This document shows, one piece after another, positions 20,464 to 29,604 of a DNA stretch of 39,365 bases. The number at the start of each line of letters is the position of its first letter. Position 1 is the first letter of the stretch. The translations under genes were made by a program, and so were the position numbers. Below the pieces are notes generated by a model. The model had not been told where the DNA came from. It worked only from the letters and a program-made list of their open reading frames with translations, and searched no databases. Source of the DNA: Spongospora subterranea f. sp. subterranea (taxonomy: Eukaryota; Endomyxa: Phytomyxea; Phytomyxea; Plasmodiophorida); NCBI GenBank assembly GCA_049724395.1, contig JAUGWO010000043.1:1-39365 (forward strand), given 5' to 3'.

Positions 20464-20733
20464 ATGTCATCCTGCCCTGTCTGCAGCGAGGCGATAACCG
20501 GATCCGGTTCTCATCGGCATTAACAGTTTTCGTTCGATTGTTTTTTTCATCACTGAAGCTTTTGAGTTTAGTTGTCCAGAATGTAATCGCGCCGTCCATC
20601 GATTCTGCGGGGCTCCCTATGGGAAGGACGAAGAGGGGTATGGTCAGCGAGTTTGGTGTCCCAAGACAGAGAAATGCCAGCAAGCTCTCGCTTGTAATAT
20701 CCTACGCGCACTTTCCGGTGTCGCATAAGGGAA
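20464..20733 (+). pseudogene. PHD-like zinc finger segment inside the Tigger element
   Basis: One short frame gives MSSCPVCSEAITGSG (from 20464). After about 45 bases that could be an intron (GTTCTC...CTGAAG), another frame gives FSCPECNRAVHRFCG (about 20560) and RVWCPKTEKC (about 20645-20680), closing with a stop near 20727. The spacing CX2C, CX2CX4HX2C and WCX5C resembles a C4HC3 zinc finger of the PHD kind, with an irregular last pair. It sits between the left end and the transposase. It might be an accessory DNA- or chromatin-binding domain of this transposon lineage or a captured host exon. Confidence 0.5.
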
Positions 20734-22283
20734 AATTGTCACCTGTCAAACGCGCCCGTATTCTGGAAATTAGCCGATTGAATCCTAAGATGTCGCAAGC
20801 CAAAGTGGCTGAGATAGCAAAAAAGAGAATTTAACATGGACCAACTCTCGCAAGCTATTCCTATCAGCAATGTACTGAAGGAAGCGAAAGTTGTTACTGC
20901 TACCTCTGGAAATTTAACAGTGGCCCAATGCCTTCGATCGACCTTCGTGAATCGGAATTGAAACTAAAAAAGCCTCGGATGATTAGATTTCCTGTTTTGG
21001 ACGATGCTTTGGCATCGTGGGTCATTGGTTGTCAAGAACGTAGTATAGCACTGAGCTGGAAGATTCTACAAAAAAAGGCGCACCTTTTTGCCGACGAGTT
21101 TGCAATTCCTGAGAACGACCGTCCTACGTTTTCTGACGGATGGGTTCAGAAATTCCTTATTCGCCGGAACTTCAAGTCAATGAAACCTGCAGGAGAGAGG
21201 GGCTCTGCCGATATGAAAGCAGTAAGGACTGAGTTGCCAATCTTGCAGCAATTAATAGCGGGCTATTCACCGGCTGATGTCTATAGTATGGACGAAACCG
21301 GGCTTTTCTTTCAATGACACCTGATCGCACGATTGCTTCACGACAAATGGGCGAAATGAAGAAAGACAAGACTCGATTGACGGTTGCCTTGTGCGCTAAC
21401 AGTAACGAAACTGACAAATGAACCTTATTCTTCATCGGGCATTCTGAAAAGCCTTGCTGTTTCAAGAAAAAGCGAGCAGAGGAGCTTGCGTTCTACTACG
21501 CATGGAACAAAAGGCTTGGATGACCAGCCTGCTATTCCAACAATGGCTTGAAAATTCGATTTGGATATGCGCAAACACCAGCGCCAAGTCCTGCTACTAC
21601 TGGACAATGCGCCAACTCATGCTGTTCGCTCATTGGATTTGACCAACGTTTCGGTTATGTTTCTCCCTCCAAATACGACATCGCTTATCCAGCCGATGGA
21701 TGCCGGCATTATCGCTGCTTTCAAAAAACGTTATCGGTCGTTTCAACTGGGATTGGCTCTAGATCGCGACAAAATCCAAGCTAAGGATATTTATAAGGCT
21801 GACATCCCGCAAGCCATGTCCTGGTGTAGAGATGCGTGGGAAATGATAACATCGATTTCCATAACAAATTGCTGGTCTCACACTGGCCTTTTGGATGCTG
21901 TTGACCCTCAAAACGACGATTTCTTCGACAACGATATCTTTGACGAATTTGATGCTATAGTCGCTGATCAAATCGGTGAGCTGTCAGCAAAACCAGTGGG
22001 TTTTCAGGAATATATCGCTCAGGACGATGATTTTGAAGTTCACCATGAATTTACTGAAGACGATATATTAGGAACATATTGTGAAGATTCGGAGCCTGAT
22101 GTTGAACTGGAAGCGCCTGAGAGCTGTAGCGAAATCACATTGGGGCAAAACATCAGTGCTTTGCAGATGTCCATCGAAATACTCTGTGGGAAATCACTGG
22201 AAAACTGTGAAATAATCAAGCAACTACGTTCTCTTTTGTACAAATTCTGTAGAGAGCAACGCGAGAAATTATTGCGAGCTTGA
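20734..22283 (+). pseudogene. Tigger/pogo DDE transposase, frameshifted
   Basis: The region starts with a helix-turn-helix segment (KLSPVKRARILEISRL, about 20740-20790), continues with a CENP-B-type DNA-binding domain (LASWVIGCQERSIALSW; GWVQKFLIRRNF, 20928-21180) and the DDE catalytic domain: YSMDETGLFF near 21283, LLLDNAPTHAV near 21590, and PPNTTSLIQPMDAGIIAAF near 21670. The second and third Asp lie about 31 residues apart. The first half is spread over several frames, with breaks near 20830, 21317, 21420 and 21480. The last 240 residues (from 21561) are open and end in an acidic tail. All three catalytic Asp codons survive but the protein cannot be read through. Confidence 0.88.
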
Positions 22284-22437
22284 AACAATTGGGGCAAAAC
22301 ATCAGTGCTTTGCAGATGTCCATCGAAATACTCTGTGGGAAATCACTGGAAAACTGTGAAATAATCAAGCAACTACGTTCTCTTTTGTACAAATTCTGTA
22401 GAGAGCAACGCGAGAAATTACTTGCGAGCTTGAAACA
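22139..22437 (+). repeat. 149-base tandem duplication at the transposase end
   Basis: Bases 22139-22287 are repeated at 22288-22437 with only a few differences. The first copy contains the transposase stop (near 22281); the second copy runs on to a stop near 22466. Near-identity points to a recent duplication. Confidence 0.88.
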
Positions 22438-22707
22438 ACAAGATATACCCAGATCGTATATTTCATAAAAGAGAAATGATTTTTTGTATGCTCTCATGGC
22501 GAGCACCTTGATGAAACGCTGAATGAGTTCCGTCACATCTGGTCGTCAGAAACTTGGGCGCGATAGCGATCGCGTGCAGACAGCATATAAAAAAGTCATT
22601 TTTCGTTTATAAAAGGTACGATCTGATATCTTGTTGTTTCAAGCTCGCAAGAATTGCTCGCGTTGCTCTCTGCAGAATTCGTACAATAGAGAACGGAGTT
22701 GCTTGAT
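22365..22707. repeat. long inverted repeat in the Tigger 3' part
   Basis: The left arm (about 22365-22494) includes CAAGCAACTACGTTCTC and GCGAGCTTGAAACAACA; the right arm (about 22568-22707) contains their reverse complements with moderate differences (TGTTGTTTCAAGCTCGC, GAGAACGGAGTTGCTTG). Arms are about 130 bases with a loop of about 70. A transcript would fold into a long hairpin covering the end of the transposase message. Confidence 0.82.
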
Positions 22708-22866
22708 GTTTGTATTCTCTCTTATAACCTATTTTTCAAAAAAACGTATAAGTTATTAGTTAACAGAGAATATAAGTTATAAACCATAGATCCGATTTGG
22801 TGGACGCGATTTTCATAAGTTATAAAAGATAAATAATAAGTTTATAAGTAATAAGAGAGTCTACTG

Positions 22867-23285
22867 TATATGTTCACTGGTCAATTTTCAAAAATTGTGA
22901 AATTTCAAACGTGAACTCCGCACTGAGTTTTTGACTTATGACAAAATTTAAATCTTCAAATTGTTGGTCTCGGTGATATATCTGTGATAACGATGTTCAA
23001 TACTCGGCTCATTGTAGTGCGGTCGTTGAGATTTCCGTACCAGCTGCAATACAAAAAAGTCCTTGGAAATTTGTTGAGACTAGATGTCCCGCACTGTAGT
23101 CCATTGATACAGCGCGTTCAGGCGGAGGTATCGCAGCTCAGACGAGAATATAATTGACTTCATGGCGGCAAATGTACACAATAAATGTAAATAATTGCCC
23201 CTGATACTGTACCTTCCGCGCTAAGAAAATCGATTTGCACAGAAAAATCAAATGTTTAATTTGTAAAATGCATTTATGCATTGTG
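22867..23285. other. gene-free stretch right of the Tigger element
   Basis: AT-rich sequence with no convincing coding, RNA or repeat feature. Confidence 0.4.
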
Positions 23286-24480
23286 TACAATGCATGATGT
23301 CCTCGTCAGAACTGCGATCTGCTTTGGTTTGTGGAACCTCCGTCAATATTGTTCGATTCTGAGCAGGTGTCATCGGACGAACAGTTTACGACGACTTCCA
23401 CAATGTGTGCGGTCTCAATTAATTGCTGCACCGGTTTTACCCAAAAAGGATACCGGCCACCTGAACAGTGATCCTTGGCGGTCAATCCGTGCTCTTTACA
23501 CGTTTTGCAGTGTCTGGCCTTCTTGGTTGAATGCCGAGCTGGTTGTAGAGCTGACCGATTTTTCGAACGCCGCCCGCACTTCTTGACACTTTTGGCAATC
23601 GGCGCTCGAATACTGGCAAAACCAGACGACACCGCTTCGACAGATGAATCGACTGGCACTGGTTCTTTCGAGGCGATGCATAGAGCGTTGAAGGCCATCA
23701 TTGTTATTTTGAATGCAGCGACACTGGTCTGCCCGACTTGAAATGGTGGTGAGGAAAGTTGACCTCGGGCACCGTGATTTGGGCATATGCATCATTGCAG
23801 ACAGACGGCCACAACTGCCGACTAACGGGTGTTGATCAAGACGCCATCGGGGAGTCAGATACTTGACATCCATGGGATCGACGTTCATCGTCATGGGATC
23901 GACGTTCATCGTCACGGGATCGACGTTCATCGCAGAGCATACGGCATCAATGTGTCGACATGGCATTCGAAAACACGCAAAGTTAGGACACGAACATGAC
24001 GTGAGGAAATCCATCGTCTTCATTAGGACACGGTGAGTGGTGGCCACATTGACCGCAGAAGATACAGTGGAAACAACGTCCCATACACCTGCTTGTTCAT
24101 CAATTGAAGTGCAGCAGTAGCGAAATTGCTGACCCCATCATTCAATAAAACACGATGTCGTCAATGTGAACATGGAACATATCTGAATAACTGACGGTTG
24201 CCATATGTTGTGCACAAACTCGCTCCAGAGCCGATTCTTTTCAATGAACTTAATAATCAGCTGTAAAAATTGCTCCACCTGCAGCTTTACTTGATTTAAT
24301 ACCATTTTTAAAAGCTGGAATGAGCTGTATTTTCGAAGCTCGGCTTTCTTGCTGCCACTCCCTTTCTGACGAGAATTCGGGCCCTCGCCACGCTGCGTTG
24401 ACTCACAGGCCGCCGTGAAGAACCAGATCGTATAAGTACGACAAACCCGTCTGGTCCGAGTCTAAGGCTGTCATGAACGT
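23286..24480 (-). pseudogene. MULE-like fossil with SWIM zinc finger
   Basis: On the minus strand, SCSCPNFACFRMPCRHIDAVC (about 23945-24005) matches the CxC...CxH pattern of SWIM fingers found near the end of MULE transposases. Downstream a Cys/His cluster (RHCKTCKEHGLTAKDHC, about 23470-23525) resembles the terminal zinc knuckle of the same proteins, in a different frame. Upstream to about 24480 there are short helical stretches (QVEQFLQLIIKFI) that could be the end of the transposase domain, but no catalytic core is seen. It is a truncated, frameshifted relic; a host SWIM protein is the alternative. Confidence 0.5.
23875..23931. repeat. 21-base repeat, nearly three copies
   Basis: The unit GGGATCGACGTTCATCGTCA plus one base is repeated 2.7 times. 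On the minus strand it adds a seven-residue repeat (MNVDPVT-type) directly after the SWIM finger. Confidence 0.8.
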
Positions 24481-24519
24481 CTTTGCAGCAGCAACATGAG
24501 CGTATCGCTGTTTACATAT

Positions 24520-27500
24520 ATGCAAATGAGCAGATAAATTCTCGGGCGATTGAAATGAATGGTCCCAAAAATTTGTAGTCGAGATTGTCAGAGGGTCGCT
24601 TGGTGCCGACTGCAGGACGCCGAAGCATGACTAAGTCCCCCCGATAGCAAACTGCTCATGGGGTATGTGGCGAGAATCGGCGAAGCGCTTCATGTCGGAC
24701 ACCGCACGAGAAAGTTGGCACTGTAAAACGCGGCGGATGGATTGTAAGTTGTCGTCCCTGTCTTCCGCCGAAGGGCTCTGGCTTGTTGCCGGGCGTGCAT
24801 ATGAGACTCGTGGGAGCGGGGATGGAAGCCGTAGTTGGCATAGAATGGGGTCATCCCCGTTGAAGTAAGCACTGCATTGCTGTAGGCAAATTCGGCCAAA
24901 GGAAGTAAGTTGGCCCAGTCGTCCTGAAGAAAGTTGATGAAGCAGCGGAGATATTGTTCGAGGACCTCATTAACACGCTCCGTCTGGCCGTCGGTTTCAA
25001 GGTGCCGTGACGATGAAAGTTTACGTTGAACGCGCAGTCGAGCGAGTAAATGTATCCAAAACTTGGATACGAACTGGGGACCTCGGTCCGAAACAATGTC
25101 ATCAGGAAGCCAATGAAGTCTGAATACGTGGTCAAGAATGAGATCTGCAAGCTGGTGAGTTGGTTGACTCGCTGCATCTGATGAAATGGGCCATTTTGGA
25201 GCATCGGTTCACCACGACAAGGACGGAATCGTGCCCTTGATTTGGGAGCTTGACAATGAAATCCATCGATACTGAGGACCACAATTCAGATGGAATTGGC
25301 AATGGTGCTAGTAATCCGTGGGGCTGATGGCGGGCTGGTTTCGATCGGCGGCATGTGTCACTCGAAGCAACGTATTGAGACACGGGCGAATCGCCGGCCA
25401 CCAATACGTATGGCGAATATGACATAGGGTCTTGTCAATACCAAAGTGGCCGGCAACAGGGGAATCATACAAGTTGCGGAAGATCTTCAGTCTACAATCG
25501 TCACCAACCACCTTGAGCAATTGGCCGCGGTACAGAAGTCCTTCATGGAGATGAAATCGCCTGCCTTGTGGTTTGTCCAAGATCGCGACGATCCGTTTCG
25601 TAAACGGGTGTGACAGTTGATGGTGACGAATGCGGTCGATCAGTCGTTCCAAGTTCGTTGATGACGGTTGATCGCTCAGGACACATGTGCTTGCTGATGG
25701 GTTTACGAGAAACAATTCCGGAGGCAAAGATTTCATCGACTGCTGTAGGACAGATTCGTCGGCGTCGTTTGGTTGATATTCTGGTCTCTCGAGATAACAT
25801 GGATTTGAACCAATGTGTACGGCAACGAATCGGTTATTCTCCTGTCACAATCATGACAGGCCTTTAATACTGGGACCAGCGAACATGGCGCCGACTCAGT
25901 TTGTGGGTTGTTGAGAAAACAGATCCTGTGATCACTGTGTACGATGGTTGGGTTGTGGTTAGAGTCCAAGAATTGGCGCCATTTCTGAAACGCAATTACA
26001 ATTGCCAACAGTTCTTTGTCATAAATCGGATAGTTGATCTCGGCTGGTGTCATTTTACGGGAATAATAAGCAATTGGGTGGAATTCACCATCGTTACCTC
26101 GTTGTGACAGGACCATGTGCAATTGACTCGGACCTGCACGTATTATTGGTATGATCAAAGACCACATATACCGTGTGGAATTTTCATTCACCGGCGAGCA
26201 AATTGATATCCAAGCTCAACGTTTGAAATACTACAGCGATCGTGACTTACAGGTTACCACAGCTCTTTTGGATATTATCGGCGTAACTTCCTCTACCAAA
26301 TTCGAAAAGGAGCGGATCAACTTGCGATAAAAGTTAGCGAACCCAAGGAAGGTCTGAACTGCAGCGACTTCGTGGAGGCGTCTCCCAATCGAGAATTGTA
26401 ACAATTGTTGACAGAATCCAGACGCAACCCTTTATGAGACACGAGATAGCCCCAGAAATTCTACCTCGTGCGCCCCGAAAATACATTTCTCCAACTTCGC
26501 GTACAAATTCGCGTCTCTGATCCGGGTGAGAACGAAGCGGACGTGCTTGTCGTGCTCGGCCTCTGATGAAGAGAAAATTATGATATCGTCCAAGTAGATC
26601 ACGACGAAACTGTCAAGGTAATTTCAAAACAAGTCGTTCATAAAATGCTGGAACGCAGCCGGTACATTAGTCAGGCCAAAAGGCATTACTTGGTATTCGA
26701 ATAAGCCATGCGGTGTGCGAAACGCGCTTTTCCATTCGTCGCCCTTCAGAATCCGGACTTGGTTGTATGCCCCACAAAGACCAAATTTGGAAAACAATCG
26801 AGCGGAGCTAAGCTGTGCCAACATTTGATCGACGAGGGGAAGTGGATAGCGGTTTTTGATAGTATTGGCATTCAATTTCCGATAGTCGATGTATAGGCGT
26901 AGAGAGCCGTCTTTTTTCTTGACAAAGAGGACTGGAGCGCCAGCGGGTGACTGCGATGGACTGATGAACCTACGGGAGAGATTGTCCTGAATTTATGTCT
27001 TAAGCGCTTCCTGTTCTGTGGGAGAGAGGCCATAAAGTCGACCGAACAGTGGCTCAGTACCTGGTTTTACATCGATGCAACAATCGTACGGGAGATATGG
27101 CGAAGTTGTTCTGCTTGTCGTTTATCGAACACAATTGCAAAGTCGATATACTTTTCGGGAAGTGTCGTCAAAACGTGAGGGATGGCAGGTTGGGGTGTTA
27201 CGGCGCTTCTAAACTGGATAGAGTTGCATTCGTCATTTTCCTGGGTGTGCAAAATTCTCCGAATTGACGGTGCAAATTGAAATTCGGGGCTCAGTATCGA
27301 CGGAATTTGGTGTGTTTTTGAGCTCGGAACGTGGCTTTAAGCTACCAATAGACCAATCGATATCAGGATTGTGAAATGACAGCCACGAAATGCCAAGAAT
27401 GATTGGGTGGTTTGGTGAATCAATGACGTTGAAGACTACTGGAACTGGGAAGCGACAAGTAAGTATTGGTATAGATTCAGAAGTGATAGGATTCAGCTGC

Positions 27501-28660
27501 CGCCCATCGACCACATTGACAGCGACCGGACACAATTTCCGATTCAGTGGAACGGCGTTAATGCGGGCGAATTCTGCATCTACAAAAGAACGATAAGTAC
27601 TGTCGTGGTGAGAAGGCGAGTACCAATTTGAGGAGTAGCATTGGCGGTGAGGCAACGGCTAGAGAGCGATCGGGCATAATAAAGTGTGGACAAGCAGTGA
27701 TGCGAGGATTCAGAATGATTATTACGGATTGGTGAGTGGTGGGGGAATCCGGCGTTCGTCACTCCTGGGCATTTCCCGACCGTATCGCTCGATTCGGGCA
27801 TGTCGCGATCCTGTGTTCTGGCTGTCGACAATACAAGCACAGGTTGTAAAGCATACAGCAGCCGCGTTCTGCCGGGGTCAGCTTTGATGCGCTGGTGGAG
27901 ATGGCGTAAACGGCCTCAGGCTCAGTTGGATAATTGCGGGCGATATGTCTGGCATTCTGGACCATCGCGTCGTAATCCGTGATCTCAAAACCGTGCAGCC
28001 TGTTTCGTAAAGCTGGATTCAAGGATCACCGGAAGGCATCAGCTAACAGGGCAGAACTGAGCGAATACCCATTCCCCGACAGACGACGGGCCTTGTTATA
28101 TAACTTCAAGATATGTTGCAGAATTTCGATAGTCTGCGTCAACGTCTCGAATTCACTCTTGATGTCTGCTGCGGACGGTTCCGGAAAACAGGAAATCAGA
28201 TGCGATCGAATTGACGCGAAGGAAGCCGCATCGTCTAAATCCATAATCCAGATCAGGGCATTACCTTCCAGGCTACTCAGCAGTAGGTTCCGGGCCGTCG
28301 GCGGAAGCGGCTTGTCGGAGAGACTGTCGATCTGGACAAAATTAGCAAACAGTTTGAGCCATGTTGCCGCTCCTATCGAAGTGTCGCTCAAATCTACAGA
28401 AAACTTGAGGAGGTCGATACGGACCATTAGATTTGAGTCGCCAGGTTTCACCTGTTCTGGCGCGAGATCGTCTGCCGGTTCTGCGGTCGGCTTTCGATCC
28501 AGGGAACTTGATAATTCACGAATCCATGCCTGCTGAGCTGCTGTAATAACGCTTGCTGTTGTAGCAGTGGCGCAATGGCCTCGGCAATCGTCTCTGCAAT
28601 GTTGTTTTGCGAACGAGTCACCGGTAAGGAGTTGCCAGTGATAACGACGGAGGGACACAA
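24520..28660 (-). mobile_element. Ty3/gypsy element A, broken
   Basis: Parts in order on the minus strand: gag (28660-28026), gag end with a CX2CX4HX4C knuckle (CLYCRQPEHRIATC, about 27830-27870), a protease-like region (27655-27233), reverse transcriptase (about 27000-26330, with [23 protein letters not shown] and YLDDII-type motifs), RNase H (about 26150-25870), integrase zinc and core domains (25790-25200) and integrase C-terminus (24900-24520, FYANYGFHPR and DYKFLGPF). Parts are in canonical gypsy order. It is broken in roughly ten or more places and is old. Two patches of another gypsy family in opposite orientation interrupt it near 25800-25870 and 26130-26310. LTRs are not recognised. 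Confidence 0.85.
25797..26310 (+). mobile_element. gypsy B-like patches inside gypsy A
   Basis: Plus-strand bases 25797-25868 (RQRIGYSPVTIMTGL) match the integrase of gypsy element B (minus strand, near 33625-33690). Bases 26129-26310 (DHIYRVEF, AQRLKYY and DRDLQVTTALLD motifs) match B's segment near 33170-33335. The 260 bases between them are RNase H of element A in the opposite direction. The spacing between the two patches is close to that in B itself, which suggests replacement or template switching rather than two separate insertions. Confidence 0.7.
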
Positions 28661-28682
28661 TAGATAGAGGAGGAGGGGGTTT

Positions 28683-28845
28683 TTGGACGAAGCAGACGAC
28701 GAGCGGGCAGGGAAGGAAGACGGGGAATCGACAAAACAGACGGCGAGCGGGCAGGGAAGGAAGACGGGGAATCGACGAAACAGACGGCGAGCGGGCAGGG
28801 AAGGAAGACGGGGAATCGACAAAACAGACGGTGAGCGGACGGATG
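28683..28845. repeat. 44-base minisatellite
   Basis: The unit (CGGCGAGCGGGCAGGGAAGG followed by AAGACGGGGAATCGACAAAACAGA, written in two parts) occurs about 3.5 times with few changes. It lies just upstream of the gag start of gypsy A on that element's strand, so it may belong to its leader region. Confidence 0.85.
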
Positions 28846-28849
28846 TTGG

Positions 28850-29240
28850 TATTGGTCGGTTAAAGTTCAGTATCCTCTTTTGGTGATGTTGAATAGTAAG
28901 GTTTGTAAGGAGGAGATGAGTTTGGTGTGTCATTGACCGAAGGAGTCGCCCATCGATAAGGGAGAGTTAAATTGGTTGACTGAGTGATTCTAATGAAATG
29001 TGGTTCGTATGTGAGAACTTAAGATCGAGGAACAATGAGGTAGCGCCACAGTCAATAATTGATGATGTCGTTTGATTGAACACAGTAGTAGATATGGACT
29101 GATTAGGGATTGGGAGATAGGGGATAACATTGCCATCTGGGTATTCTGTATCGGGGAATTGGTGGATCGTCGTGGCCAATATAGAGTTGAAGCCGTGCGA
29201 CACTGTCCGACCAGCAACACGATCTCGAGTCGTTTTCTTC
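28850..29240 (-). mobile_element. gypsy protease fragment
   Basis: The minus strand reads SSIIDCGATSLFLDLKF (about 29030-29080), the pattern of a gypsy aspartic protease near its active site, with a continuation (THQTHLLLTNLTI, about 28890-28930) typical of the same domain. It lies upstream of gypsy A's gag, where no protease is expected, so it is a separate fragment. It is broken and old. Confidence 0.55.
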
Positions 29241-29604
29241 AACGTAAGAACAGCACGAGGGGTTCATATAGAGTGCAGCGATACTTCTTCAGGGAAGTTA
29301 AACGGATTAACGGCGTCAATCTTTTTCGGAACCATCACAGTACCGAGATTGATGGGCGTTCTCAAACGAAATAAGATGTTTCGAGATAAAATGGCCGGTC
29401 GAGTGTCCCTCTTTCCTACGACATTGTATTCAATAATCAGCACCAAACAGTTATACAGTATGTAGTTGAACAGAGAACCTATGAAATGAGGAACAGGAAT
29501 GTTGAATAGGTTAACGAGGATAATCGGGTTTATGAACCATTGTGTATGACACCTCGGTATAACCGTTCATCTCTTACTTCACTCTGAACTCATCCTGACA
29601 CCCA
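29241..29604. other. upstream region of the third secreted-protein gene
   Basis: No convincing coding sequence or repeat is seen. It should contain the promoter of the gene starting at 29605. Confidence 0.35.

Larger units (their letters stand above)
20252..22866 (+). mobile_element. Tigger/pogo-type DNA transposon with TA target duplication
   Basis: The ends are inverted copies starting CAGTA and sharing AGACTCTCTTATTACTTATA, and each is flanked by TA (20250-20251 and 22867-22868), the target used by pogo/Tigger transposons. The left end has 13 extra bases after CAGTA compared with the right end. Inside are a zinc-finger segment, a CENP-B-like helix-turn-helix region and a DDE transposase, all broken by frameshifts. 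The right third contains a 149-base tandem duplication and a long inverted repeat. Length is 2615 bases. It is a non-autonomous relic as it stands. Confidence 0.85.

Noticed and set aside
23875-28845. CRISPR array or similar from the 21-base and 44-base repeats
   Set aside because: Repeats are directly adjacent without spacers, few in number, and the window is eukaryotic.
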